Shown: positions 47,401 through 59,459, numbered from the stretch's first letter. The stretch: DNA of 64,000 bases from Escallonia rubra (GCA_033065855.1 JAVXUO010001984.1:1-64000); one strand, 5' to 3'. Notes: generated from the letters alone by a model not told the origin. Numbers and translations: made by a program.

Positions 47401-47659
47401 ATCATTTTTTCATAATGCCGGTTTTGTCTCTCTAACTTTCTAACAGCATCCATCTTCCATCAGCCGATGTACTGATTTGGTACGTTATTTTAAAATTTGG
47501 TACTTCATTGGTTCACCTTCAAACTTGGGTATTAAAGTTGTACATAGTGTAAACTTGAGGGTACAATTTTGAGATTTGTCCTAAATATTAATAGATATTT
47601 GATTCTAATTAGGTTCAGACGAATATATCTATGTATTGGCAACATATACAAATAAATGG

Positions 47660-48010
47660 TAGTATTATACCAACAATGATAATGTCATAACCTTGATAGG
47701 TACCATTATATTAGTTATGACAGATTTAACCATAATAATCTCCCTTGTATCATGCATTATTCTTATGAGTATTATACTACCAATGATAATGTCATAACCT
47801 TAATAGGTACCATAATATTAGTTATGACAAATTTAACCGTAATAATCTCCCTCATATCATGCATTATTCTTATGACATGCATTAACTTTTTACCTATGAC
47901 CACAAGAGCAACAATGACTTAATCTTAATAGTTACCATAATATTAATTATGGCAAACTTAATTGTAAAATCTCTCTCATATCATGTCTTTTTCTTATGAC
48001 ATGCAATAAA
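47660..48010 (+). repeat. Imperfect tandem repeat, three copies of about 105-130 bp
   Basis: AATGATAATGTCATAACCTT...ATCATGCATTATTCTTATGA occurs at 47670-47768 and 47776-47876, then a more divergent unit at about 47918-48005. Only one unit exists in the sister repeat at 31980-32110. Confidence 0.7.
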
Positions 48011-49080
48011 TAGAGCAAGTGAAGCAGCACAATTGGTGGTGAATGGAGGCTCTCTTTTTATTCGTCTCTATAAGAGCCACAATGACACCTCCTTCTGAAG
48101 AGGGTCAAAAATTGCGTTGACTATAAAAAAATTCATTTTATATAGTCTTCTACATATAGCTGTAACTATCTCTATAGTATTTAACTACCTTTTAGACAAA
48201 TCTGATAAATCCACTATTTTGCTGTGATCCTTGTTGTTTGGGAATAATTAATTAAGCTTTACTCATCCACTTTCGGTACAAAAGGGAGAAGAAAAAGATA
48301 AATATATACTTTCTAGTCATTTTACTGAGATAAAAAATAATTTATTTAGAAAGGTACCAGTACTAGAATGAAGTTCTACATGCCTTTAGATGAAGCTACA
48401 ATTTTTCACATAACAATGCATTCAATCTCCTTAGTTTGTCATTGTTATGCTTTAAGCATATTAAAGGCTAATCAATTAGTGTGATTATGACTGTGATAAA
48501 AGGTTATAACTTGGAGAGTCATCACGGAAAATTTTAAGGTATAGAGCATACAAAAAGAAGAGTCGTGATTACCACTTGGAGAGTTGTCACATGAAAAATT
48601 TTATGGCGTAGAGCATACAAAAAGAAGAGACAAAGAAGTCACGTAAGATTTTAAGCCATAAATACTCTTTTGGGGAGGGAAGTTGGAACTTGCAAGCAAG
48701 CACATTAAAGGATAGCATGCTAACGAGCATACCATTGATAATTATCGTCAATTAGGACACAATAGAGTCATACTCCCTTAGTTCCCTTAAATTTTTTCTT
48801 TTGACTTTTTACGGATTCTTAGGGTATATGTAGCGCTTAAAAACACTGATTTTTTCATTGCCTTTTTACCTAAATTGACTTGCAAAAATGATACTTGCTT
48901 GATCTATGATTGCTATTAAAGTCCAATTGAATGTTTATATGTACCAAAGTCTCTCTAAGATCCCGAAAAAATATGAAAGGGAAGACATAATGGAACGGGA
49001 GGAGCACTTAAATTTTGTTATAACATGAAAAGCTACACGGGCCTTAGCCTACACGACATGGTGGCCCATTGCCCTTATTT
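47870..49080 (+). repeat. Cluster repeat, copy 2 (direct repeat of 31960-33185)
   Basis: Collinear with 31960-33185. Directly after it, a short CAAGTTCTAGTT join (49118-49129) matches 33757, so this copy lacks the ATL RING fragment. Confidence 0.75.
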
Positions 49081-49128
49081 TTTTCCTTCCTTTCCTCTAC
49101 TTGTTTAGTTTTGGTCAAGTTCTAGTTA

Positions 49129-50330
49129 GGGGTGCAACTTAGACGGGTTGGGTTGAATTGGGTTTTAACCCAACCCAAAAAAACCCAATATTTTAAAAGT
49201 CCATCTCAACCCAACCCAACTTGGGTTTTTTTGTAAAAAAAGCCCAACCCAACCCAACCCAACCCAAGTAAAAATACTACGGGTCCGGTTTCAACCTAAA
49301 CAAACCCAAGTGCAATTAACATCGTTAAATCTTTTGTTTTTTATTTTACAAAATAATCATCAACTCGTTTTATTATCTAAAGACTAGCATGACTCGCATT
49401 TGACTTATACGATATACTTTATTTTTGATAAATGAAAAGTTTGATTTATTTGGTCAAAGATGAAAAAACAAACAAAAAAAAAAATTCTACATAAAAAAAA
49501 AAGAAGAAAAAGCAAAAGGAGAAGAACACAAGGCAACAAAAGAAAGAAAAAGAAGTCTGAAGAGAAAACAGAAGAAACCAAGAAAGAAGGAGAAAAAAGG
49601 TCTTGAAAAGAAAATAAAAGCAGAAGAGAAAGAAGGCAGCAGGTGGCGCAAAGAAGAGAAAAGAAGACGGCGGCAGAAGAATTTAAGCATCGCGACAAAA
49701 GGCGAAGGCACACCGGCGACTGCCTCAGAGAACACTGGAAGGTGACGCCGGCAGATGGGTAAATCAGATCTGAAAAAAAATGAGTTACGGTGGATGCCGA
49801 CGACGGCGAGGTGACCGGTTTTAGGATCAACAATAGATGCGACGGCCAAGAGCGGTGGTAGCTATGGCCACCGACAGCTACGGCGTATCCCAGCGACAAG
49901 TGAACGACGACGCCGATCTCGATTTGGGGTACATTCAAACGTCGCCAAAATTTGCCTAGGAAAAAAAATCTATTTCTACAAATTCATTGTTTCGTTGGTG
50001 TTTGTGAGAAGTATGGGAGCACATGGATGTCTTTGGGTACAGTTGCGTTGCGAGTTGTCGATGGTGAAATAAAGCAACGGCATGCCGCAGACTGATCATA
50101 CCACTGTGTCTTTGGGAGGGTGAAAATGAGGAGACCACTGTGTCTTCGCTGGAGAAGCAGGAGCGGACTGTCGGGGAACCCTAGAAAATGATTTGGGCAA
50201 AATTGGCTACGCCTCAGCCGATTGTCGAGGAAGGAGAGAAATCAGAGAATGAAGGGAGATTCGTTAACTTGTTAGGATGGGTTAGCTTGGTTTTAATGGG
50301 TTTGACCCAATTTAATTCATATAAACATTA
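49129..50330. other. (AACCC)n-rich and A-rich non-coding DNA
   Basis: GGGTTGGG/CCCAACCC repeats at 49141-49275 resemble degenerate satellite or TE ends; GGGTTTGACCC-type sequence recurs at 50270-50310. It may be one element starting AGGGGTGCAACTTAGACGGG. The 177-codon minus-strand frame at 49405-49938 is low-complexity and not a gene. Confidence 0.35.
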
Positions 50331-50484
50331 GGGTGAATTGCACTAAACCCCCTGAGATTTACACCCGAGTCTCACAAAGGACCCTAAAGTTTCAATTTCA
50401 ACAACTAACACCCCAACTTTGCATTTTCGATCCAATTGGACCCAAAATCGATTTTCCATTACAAGAGCTGTGGATGGCCGTTCA
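50331..50484 (+). mobile_element. Mutator-like TIR-type sequence fused to LRK unit 2
   Basis: Starts AGGGTGAATTGCACTAAACC and continues CCCTGAGATTTACAC, a pattern typical of terminal repeats of some plant Mutator-like elements. It replaces the promoter, leader and signal peptide, ending exactly where LRK homology begins (CCTAGTGCCAAGAGAACTGG). A related sequence in inverse orientation ends at 52040. Confidence 0.5.
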
Positions 50485-53400
50485 CCTAGTGCCAAGAGAA
50501 CTGGAAACCTGCAGCAAGAGTACTGCTCCCCTTCATCTTGCGGAACTATCGGCAATATCACATCCCCGTTCTGGTTAAGAGGCGATCGTCGTCGTTGCGG
50601 TGAACACTACTTGGAACTAGTTTGCGAGAACAATCGCACCGTAATGTACCTGGGCGCTGAAAAATACTACGTTGAAGACATCTCTTACAGATCGCCAATT
50701 AGAATACGTGTAATAGATGTCGGTCTGGACAATGATTTCTGCTCCATTCTTCGGGCTTCTTCTCGGAATCCCTGTACAGTTGTACGAGGCCACACGTATG
50801 GGTCTCTTAACGTGGATGGGTATCTTAACGTGGATGGGCCGACAAGATTAATATATTTTGTGACGTGTCCATCCCCAGTTGATTCTCCCAACTATGTGAA
50901 TTTTCCAGTTGCACTCCCCAGAGCTATTTTTATGCTGTAGTTGATACATTGAGTGATCTAAGCATTATCCATGACACGTGCAACGTCAGCCTAGCCTATC
51001 CCTATCCCTACCTTGGGGATGTTGATTTCAGCAACCTCTCTATTTCTTCTGTGCACCAGCAGTTGATACGCGGGTTTGAAATGTCTTGGTATTATGGTAA
51101 CTATCGTCTTCCGTTTAAAGAGAGGTATGTTATATGGAGGTGTCAAATAAATATCATCACTGCGTAATTCTTCAAGTTCCAAATGAAATGTTGTTGGTTA
51201 TATTAAATTTAAACCTCATGGAAATATCTTCAAGTTCCAAATGAGAATTGACATATATTTTCATGCCAAAAAGTTGACTTTAAATTTAAACATCATGGAA
51301 ATATCTGTCAATTCTCATCCCATCTCCCTTTCTCTATGTTTTTAAATTTAAATTGAGAATAATAAATGAAAGTTGACTTTAAATTTGAAATTGAAAATCG
51401 TAAATCAAAAATATATAATTCATAAATAAAGATCTTTCAAAAATAATTTACAAAGTGATATGACTTCATTTATAAAAATATTTTACATTGATTAAAATTA
51501 AATCCTAATATGATGATACATTGATTAAATAAAGTTTTATAAGGTGTAGAATTTAATTTCTACTTACATGTGATAAACTACAATTATGGCAACAATAGTT
51601 ACAATTTTTTTAAATGGAAAGGGAGATGAGGTGAAAATTGACAGATATTCACATGCCAAAAAGCATGCGCGCATTACATACGGATTTAACGTCCAATTTT
51701 AAATGAAAATCTAATTTTGGACTCGTTTGCGATATTTTTGTCAAGGTCAGGGAACATTATTGCAAAAGTTGAAAACACTGGGAGCGATTTGCAAAAATGT
51801 GTAAACTCAGGGGACAGTTTTGTATTTAACACTATGCGAAATGACAGATCTACCCATGCCAAAATGGCATGTGCACAGCACATGCTGACTTAACGTCCGA
51901 ATTTAGACGGCCATCCAATTTTGGAGCTGTTTGCAATGGTTTTGTCAACCTCAGGGGACAATATTACAAAAGTTGTAAACACGGGAAGCAAAGTGCAAAA
52001 ACGTGTAAACCTCAGGGGACAGTTTTGTAATTAACCCTACTTTAAATGAAGTCCTAATGGGTTACTGTATTATTATTAGCTATATAAAAATCTATGTTTC
52101 GAATTGCATAAGACTTACTAAATTTAGACGTTTCCTATTCTTGCAAATCTAATTACTCATTCATATATTGCATAGATATCGTCTGATTTTCGAGACGTTT
52201 GATCGAAACAAGTTCCTATTTAAACGATGAAATCATGCATAAATACGCCAGTTATGTAAACTATGCGCTATATTCATGTTTAGCATGTAAGTTGCAAGAT
52301 GTACTTCGGAAAATTAGTAAATCTTACTCGTACAAAAGAGTGTTGATTAATGGGGACATGCCAAAAAATAGCAGGTGCAAGTTTTCCCACTCTGAGATTG
52401 CACCAAACTTGAATTTTGCTATAAGCCAGAATCTTGTGGAGTACTGTCAACCATCCATATTGCACCATATAATTAACAGATAATTGACACCTCTTTAGAT
52501 CTATAATGATCACATGCTTCCAAAATCTTAAAAAAAGAGCATTCATCTCAATGTGGTCTAATGCGTGCTTTGTCTTTGATTTTATTGCGAAGGAGGATAC
52601 CTCGTAGGAAGGACTTCGATCGGGATAGTATGCTTGATTCTGGTTCTTGTGTACAGATATAGAAGAAGACACTTGTCGATGGATGACAGTATTGAAAGCT
52701 TCCTTCAGGGTCACAATAATTTTATGCCGATTAGGTACTCTTATTCAGAGATAAAACAAATGACAAAATGTTTCAATGATAAATTAGGTGAAGGAGGGTA
52801 TGGATCGGTGTTTAAAGCAAAACTTCGGAGTGGCCGTTTTGTAGCAGTAAAATTGTTGGGGAAGTCAAAAGCTAGTGGACAGGATTTTATCAGCGAAGTT
52901 GGCACAATTGGAAGGATTCATCATGTCAATGTGGTTCAACTGATTGGATTTTGTGCAGAGGGATCAAAACGAGCTCTTGTGTACGAGTTCATGCCTAATG
53001 CTTCTCTTGATAAGTTTATTTTCTCCGGGGGAGAGAAGAAGACCCCTTTAAGCTGGGACACAATATATGAAATTGCTCTTGGAGTGGCTCGAGGGATTGA
53101 GTACCTGCATAGAGGATGTGACATGCAAATTCTGCATTTTGATATCAAACCCCACAATATTCTTTTGGATGAAAATTTTGTCCCAAAAGTTTCAGACTTT
53201 GGACTCGCAAAATTGTACTCGACAGATGCTAGTATTGTATCTCTCACTGCAGCACGGGGAACGTTAAGATATATTGCCCCCGAATTATTTTACAAATATA
53301 TCGGTGGTGTCTCATTTAAGGCTGATGTGTACAGCTTTGGCATGCTGTTGATGGAAATGGTGGGTAGAAGGAAAAATGTGAACGCATGTGCAGACCACTC

Positions 53401-53707
53401 AAGTAAGATATACTTCCCATCATGGATTTATGATCGCATTGAACAAGGAGGGGACATGGAGTTAGGAAATGTCTCTGAAGATGTTGGAAAGCTCGCGAGG
53501 AAGATGACCTTGGTTGCGCTATGGTGCATACAGATGAAGCCTATGGATCGTCCGTCCATGAGCAAAGTCATGGGCATGCTTGAAGGGGAAGTCGGATTGC
53601 TGCAGATTCCTCCTAAACCAACTTTTTATCCTCAGGAGGTTTCCGTTGCGGAGGATCATGGAATATCATCTTCTTCATCCGATATCGACATAAGCATAAC
53701 TAACTGA
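50485..53707 (+). pseudogene. LRK unit 2: decapitated LRK10L receptor kinase with an intact TM-kinase exon
   Basis: Copy of LRK-1. Exon 1 homology (50485-51124) lacks the start and signal peptide and has a one-base deletion in a T run near 50900 that shifts the frame. Exons 2 and 3 are missing, replaced by 51204-52040. Exon 4 (52593-53707, 1115 nt, the same length as in LRK-1) is fully open: membrane helix, [24 protein letters not shown] and APE. It differs from LRK-1 by only about eight residues, including Gly to Arg in the activation segment (GTLRYIAPE for GTLGYIAPE). No full receptor can be made. An N-terminally truncated TM-kinase from a cryptic promoter is possible but unproven. Confidence 0.88.
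51204..52040. mobile_element. Insertion replacing LRK unit 2 exons 2-3, with a tandem Mutator-like terminal repeat
   Basis: LRK-1 homology stops at about 51204 and resumes at about 52043. The interval ends with CTCAGGGGACAGTTTTGTAA then TTAACCCT; a related 180-bp unit precedes it (51665-51835), so the terminal sequence is duplicated in tandem. An internal inverted pair, ATATCTGTCAATT(C/T)TCA...CTCCCTTTC, lies at about 51299-51331 and 51613-51647. No coding sequence. Confidence 0.6.
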
Positions 53708-55563
53708 ACTCTTGGAATAGTGTTGTGTCAAGTTTTTTAGTATGTACTTTCAATCACATAAATTTCATATCCTCTTTGCACACCAAAATAAAAGTAAATT
53801 AGCTTCTACTTTCTTATGGAGGAGGTGTAGCTTTATTATTATAGTGGAAAATTCCTTTAACAAAGTTTTCTAGCAACGTAACTGCAACTCTTCTATCTTT
53901 CACACCTGATATGCTTTGGCATCCCTGTAAACAGATTTAGATGGATCATGCTTGAAATACCCTGAATCAAGTCTAATATCTTCTCTTTCACGTACGAGGA
54001 AATGATCACTTCCATATGAAGATATTTGAGGAGTTCATGTATTAGATTGTGATTTATGATATTGTTGTACCCAACTAATTTGGTTTGAAGAAAATCGGGA
54101 AACTCATATTGAAGGTGGTGGCCGACATATTGGGAATTGGTAGTGGTGAAGGACTTCGAGAGGACTGTTGACGGTAATGTTTGTCATGGCATGTCGAGTT
54201 TCAGCAACTCAATGACAAAACATCTGCATGGGTTTCTTGCAATCACGTCACCAAAATTCAAAGAAATGGTAAATTATTTGATCCTGGGAGTGCGTGCAAT
54301 TGGAGTTGTTTCATAAAAAGCTGATGCTAACTAAATTTTTCTCGGAAGAAGGAAAAAGTTGAGTGCATTAGGGAATAATTCGAACTAGGTTTACTTTTTG
54401 TTGTCTCTTCGTGGGCTTAAGGTGGCTCTAGTTGTTACATTTCACTACTTATCGCCCTTACCTAGCAACCACGTTGAAGTGGAACTTTGAATTTGCATGT
54501 CGTCGTGCTTCTGTATTTTTCCAGATCTAGATTGCTTGATTGCCATTACATTTGCGATCTTCTGTATCAAGTTTGTGGAATTATAGTTGAGGATCTCTGA
54601 GGTTCACTAGATTCAATAAGCTTTAAAACTGCTTCTACTACTTGATATGACCGAGTAGAATTATATTTATGTTTAGACCATCGATGACTGACATGCTAAG
54701 AAATCAGTAATACATTTGCATTCTCAATCAAAGTCACGTAAGCTCGCTAAAGCAACCATCTAGGAACCATACATCTAATGGTTAGTTTTTCGATGCCTAC
54801 TTGATGCACATTATCAACATCTTGGGCACATTCATGATTACAACAAGTTGTTATACACACAAATTTCATGTCTAAACTGTGAGATAAGAAATAATGCACA
54901 AAATTCATTTAATAATTTTTAAATTAAGGGTTACACAACTCTGTGATTTATACAAGAAATAAATTTAAATCCTCTGATTCGATCTCCAGTTTGTTCACGA
55001 TCCAAGAAATAGCTTGATCTTGAAACGTGGATTTGGCTTCTTCAATCTTTGTTGTTGAAAGATCGTCGAAATGATGCTTGATCGAGAGCTTCAAGACTTT
55101 ATCCCAAACAAGTACGGCGATCCTTGCTTGTAGAATCACTGATGTTAAAGGCGGATTTCTCTTCGATTTGAGGCGAAAGAGAAACCGATTTTCGTGATTT
55201 AAAAGTATTCGATTAAAGAACGGCGGCACTGTATTAGTGCATATTGTTCTTCAAATGAAGCACAACCTGAGAGATGACAGCATTTTGGTGGAGCTTAGGC
55301 TTTGATCACGAAGACCCTGTGTGTCTTTCTTCTCTATCTCAAGCCCTCTATTTATAGGCAAGATGGTAGGATTAAGTTTAGAAAACTCGTGATTTGGTGC
55401 TTTGACTTTTAATTAAAGGAATTTTTGTCCCTCTTAATTCATTCTAGATCAATTAAATTAATTTCTTTTCATTTAATCTCTTTCAGTTAAACTTGACTTA
55501 TTTGAATTTTCTGATAAAAAGACTATGGGTTGGACTAAGAATTTTTATTTGGACTAGTCCTTC
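53708..55563. repeat. 3' flank of LRK unit 2, copy B of 3367-5215
   Basis: Near-identical, collinear copy of the DNA downstream of LRK-1, including the LTR-like repeat with its TATAAATAGAGG box (minus strand). A 93-codon minus-strand frame (54948-55229) lies over this LTR-like part; copy A (4605-4880) breaks it, so it is unlikely to be a gene. Confidence 0.75.
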
Positions 55564-55998
55564 CAATTTGTCTTTGCGCTCGTTGTCTTGTTTGGCTCAA
55601 TGTCAGCATCTAGGTTCGCATTTCTAGCAGCGTTGAATATTTAAGCGGTCATTAATCATTTGCATTATTAACCAGCACAAAAAATTTGTTGTCTACAGTG
55701 GCGAAAGTTAGAATCGTCTCCAGAGATAACAAAGCCCATTTTTTTTATGAACCGTCCATATCCGGTGAATCCTTCTCATTTTGTAGATACTGCTCGTTGC
55801 ATCAATGGTTCTTATGCTATGGGTGGCCACTCAAATGAATCAGATGTGAGAGATTTGTGATGTACAGGGCTAATGGCTTTGACATCATTGTAAATTAAGG
55901 ATGTTGATCACAATGTTACGTATTTAAACATTCACAGTGCGTTGGTACATTATTTTGAGCTTAAATGATTTTTGTGTTTAAAATCATTTAAACACCCT
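55564..55998. other. Copy-B-specific segment and deletion junction
   Basis: About 370 bp (55564-55937) absent from copy A at position 5215; no gene seen. From 55938 the sequence matches copy A 5215-5265. At 55990 it jumps to copy A 9027, marking loss of about 3.76 kb that in copy A holds the PPR pseudogene and the LINE 3' end. Confidence 0.65.
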
Positions 55999-56720
55999 AG
56001 AGCATTTGTTTGTTTCCTTTCAAAGATTCTTGTATTCCTCTCCTGCCATATGCCATATACTGTTGTAGCCACAATAAGTTTCCCAAGCTTGGCTTTAAAA
56101 CTTTTAATTTCCCTTTGAATTGCTATGCCACAGAAGAGCTAAATTGTTCCCATGACTGGCAGTTGGGTTGTACATGTATCTTTCCTAAGGCAATGTGCCA
56201 GATTTCTGCTGCAAAGGGGCATTGAGTGAATAAATGATCCTCAGTTTCAACATTCCTTAGATACATTACACATTGATCATCTTGTGTGACTTTCCATGCT
56301 TTCAACTTAGCTTTAGTCCCGAGTCCTCATTTGCATAATATCCATAGCATGATTGCACATCTAGGTATATTACCTGTGAACCATATGAGCTTCCATATGG
56401 ACTCATAACTACCATGTCTTCTTAAGGCATCTCATGCTGATTTGATAGTAAACTGTCCATTGCTGGTCAAGCTCCAATTGGTTTGATCAGATACCCCTCT
56501 ATTTGGTGGTTGCAGGTTGGACAACAGAGAGTGTATTGTTCTTAGCTCCCTTGATCTATTCAACAGTGGTCTCCATACCTCTCCTTGGATAATATCACAT
56601 ACCATTGCATCTTCCTGTAGTCCAGAGTCATAAACAGCCCTTTGTCCAAACTGTTCAATCAAGGTATTCTCATTAAGCCATATGTCCTTCCACAGCCAAG
56701 TATTCTTCCGATCTCCCCCT
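55999..56720 (-). mobile_element. LINE fragment, copy B
   Basis: Duplicate of 9027-9752 with the same zf-RVT-like frame (YLRNVETEDHLFTQCPFA) and ORF2 linker, disrupted by copia-1B at 56721. The LINE 3' end has been deleted. Confidence 0.75.
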
Positions 56721-57110
56721 TGTTGAACTCAATAACAATACAAGTTGTAATACTCTCAAAAGGTATGAAAATACACTCAGTAATCAAAAGCTCACAACAC
56801 AATTTGCTTCGAAGAATGCACACTTTATTCAGTCCAGTAACCAGCCTTATATAGGCTTACAAACAAGGAAGACAGTTTCCTCCCACAAACTCCATGACTC
56901 CACTAACTAGGTCCAACTAAATCACTAACATATAGGAAAAACAAACTAACAAACAGAAAATATTTCATGGCTAAAAAGTAGCAACAAACTTGATAATGGT
57001 TAAACCCACTAACATAACTAACAATTAAAGAGAAACTAAATCTGGACTGACTTGGTCAAGCCTTGAATCATCCTTCTAGAAGCTATCAGGTTGGTGTTGC
57101 AAACTTTAAC
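56721..57110 (-). repeat. copia-1B LTR
   Basis: 390 bp, near-identical to 9753-10142. Confidence 0.88.
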
Positions 57111-57666
57111 GCTCCCCCACAACACCAGCTCTTGTTTTCTTCACCATGCCAAGCTGATGACAAAAACTTTCCACCTTGTTGACGCTTACACCTTTTGTGA
57201 ACAAAACTGCTACTTGGTCCTCTGTCTTAATCTGCTGCAACCCAATTTCTTCTTGCAGAACTTTTTCCCTGATAAAATGATAATGCACTTCCACATGTTT
57301 AGTTCTTGCATGAAAAACGGGATTCTCTGCCAAACGTATTGCCGACAAGTTGTCACAATACAAGGGAATTGCATAGCCTATGGGTTGATGTAGATCCTTC
57401 ATAAATTGTATAAGCCAAGTGCTCTCTTGGGCTGCCATTGCTGCTGCTCAGTACTCCGCTTCCGTTGTTGACAACGACACAGTCGGTTGCCTTTTACTGC
57501 ACCAGGAGATTGCTCCTGTTCCAAGCTTAAACACATACCCAGTAGTTGAGCGACGAGTATCGTGATCTCCTGCGTAATCAGCATCACAATAACCAACAAG
57601 CTTGTAATCTCCACCTTTCTTGTAAAAGATACCATAATCAATCGTACACCTTACATATCTCTGCAT
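57106..57666 (-). pseudogene. copia-1B RNase H
   Basis: YCDADYAGD retained, STTEAEY followed by a TGA (57446-57448 region) not present in copy A, then [20 protein letters not shown] and the C-terminal [13 protein letters not shown]. It shares with copy A the TGA between RT and RNase H. Confidence 0.82.
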
Positions 57667-58700
57667 TCACAGAACAACATCCATATGAGGTTTCTTTGGA
57701 TTTTGCATATACCGACTCATAACACCAACTGCATAAGAGATATCAGGTCGAGTCAATGTTAAGTAGATTAGACTATCTACCAATTGTCGATACATTGTTG
57801 CATCTTCCAAATCCTTTCCTACATGTGCACATATTTTGGCATTTGGCTCTATAGGTATCGAAATTGGCTTGCACCGTGGCATTCCGAACTTCTTCAACAA
57901 ATCTTTGGAATACTTTTGCTGATGAAGAAATATTCCTTCTTGAGTATGATCAATCTCTAGACCAAGAAAGTGTTTGAGTTGTCCAAGTTCTTTCATTTGA
58001 AAGCGAACTAAGAGATTCTTCTTTGTTCGGAGAATTTCTTCTTCACAATCACCTGTTATGATTAAATAATCCACGTACAGTAGCACAATAGCTAGCTTCC
58101 GTTCATTGATTTTGAAAAACAAACTAGAATCTACAGGTGTCACCAAATAACCACTTTGAATTAGAAATTCACCAATCTTACCATACCAGCCCTTGGTGCA
58201 TGCTTTAATCCGTAGAGCGCCTTCCGCAGCTTACACACATATTTAGGGTGACCTTGATTCTGAAAACCCATTGGCTGAATCATGTAGATCTCCCGATCTA
58301 GCTCCCCATGCAAAAATGCATTCTTCACGTCCATCTGCCACATGTTCCGGTCTTTACTAGCTGCAAATGCAAGTAAAACTCGCACTGTTGTAAGCTTTAC
58401 AACTGGACTAAATGTTTTTTCATAGTCTAGTCCATATTGTTGACTGAACCCTCGAGCCACCAATCTAGCTTTGTACCCCTCAATTGATCCATCTGTGCGA
58501 CACTTTATTTTATAAACCCATTTGCAAGAAATAGGTTTCACATCTCTTGGCTTTGCCACGAGCTCCCAAGTCTGACTTCGTTCTAATGCAGCAATTTCTT
58601 CTTCCATAGCTTTAATCCACATAGAATCTTGAAATGCCTCTTCAAACGTCTCAGGTTCAACGACTTCTTCTGCTATGGCAGCGATGGCATATTAATTTGG
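57667..58700 (-). pseudogene. copia-1B reverse transcriptase
   Basis: Two frames (58161-58622 and 57667-58146) split by a one-base deletion near 58186 ([11 protein letters not shown]). The first catalytic Asp is kept (QMDVKNAFLHG), but the YVDD box reads YVDY. A 4-base insertion near 58692 breaks the upstream linker. The lesions differ from those in copy A, showing independent decay after duplication. Confidence 0.85.
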
Positions 58701-58975
58701 GATTTGTCTTTCGAACTCTTGTAGATCTTCTGGGTTGTAATTGCTAAGTTGGTACTTCTGTTTCACTAGGTTCACCTTCTTCACTTGGTCCTTGATACAC
58801 ACCAGTTTGCCAAGGATTCTGAGCTAAGGTATTCGAGTCTTGTAATATCTCCTCTTCTGAGGACCACCATGAAGACGCTTCATCGAACACCATATTTCGA
58901 GATGTATAGCACCTTCCATTTGTTGGATTAGAACATTTCCACCCTTTTCTTTGGCTGTCATATCCCACAAAGTAT

Positions 58976-59459
58976 GTAGGCTGGTTTGAAGGATATTTAC
59001 GGAATAACAAATTTATGTGAGGGTATTATTGGCTAAAAAATGATTTACAAGATTTGAGACTTTTAGAAGTACTATAGATTATCTTATAGAAAAGAAAATA
59101 CAAAGAAAATTGAGATTCTGGAATTATCTTGTATCAAATGACACCCAGATTATAAAGTAATTACCTCTAATGACACTGTAATTTAAACCACCGCCCTCCC
59201 TTCCAAGAATAAATAGATACATATATGATACTATAAGTTATTAGAGACAAGAAAAATAAATGAACACTTTATAAGAAGTGAAAGGAGATAATCATAATTA
59301 AACAATTGACGTCCTGAAAAACTGTCTTCCATTAATTACCTTTAGCCACAGGCCGCGCTCCTCAGTGACAAATTAATTGGCCAACACTTGATTTTTTTGA
59401 CAAAGATAACAAAAGTCACCGAAAGCAGAAGAAAAGGTAGAGTTGTAACAATAATTTTG
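58976..59459. other. No gene seen
   Basis: AT-rich DNA between the copia-1B breakpoint and the LRK-3 upstream region. Confidence 0.4.

Larger units (their letters stand above)
42811..47583. mobile_element. Long-TIR (Mutator-like or foldback) element, split by CACTA-3
   Basis: The first 175 bp (TAGGGCAAATATCAAAACTA...) match the reverse complement of the last 175 bp (47410-47583) at roughly 80% by eye, giving long terminal inverted repeats. The retained interior right of CACTA-3 is G-rich, low-complexity DNA (46652-47400) with no transposase. Similar TIR-like sequence appears at 61685-61870. I could not find a clean target duplication, so the superfamily is tentative. Confidence 0.6.
56721..58975 (-). 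mobile_element. copia-1B: truncated segmental copy of copia-1A
   Basis: Carries one LTR (56721-57110), RNase H, RT and only the last 170 bp of the integrase region (58803-58975). Homology ends abruptly in TCATATCCCACAAAG, so the duplication breakpoint lies within the element. There is no CACTA DNA: the TTGATACACACCAGTTTGCC site at 58793-58812 is the empty target site for CACTA-1/2. Confidence 0.88.

Noticed and set aside
49141..49275. Telomere-like repeat
   Set aside because: The unit is CCCAA/AACCC with irregular spacers, not the plant telomere unit CCCTAAA; probably transposon or satellite sequence.
49405..49938. 177-codon minus-strand open frame
   Set aside because: Ser/Leu/Phe-rich low-complexity translation of an A/G-rich plus strand; no domain, overlapped by another equally long frame at 49487-49849.
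54948..55229. 93-codon minus-strand frame after LRK unit 2
   Set aside because: The duplicate at 4605-4880 is not open, and the frame lies in an LTR-like repeat downstream of its TATA box; no domain recognised.
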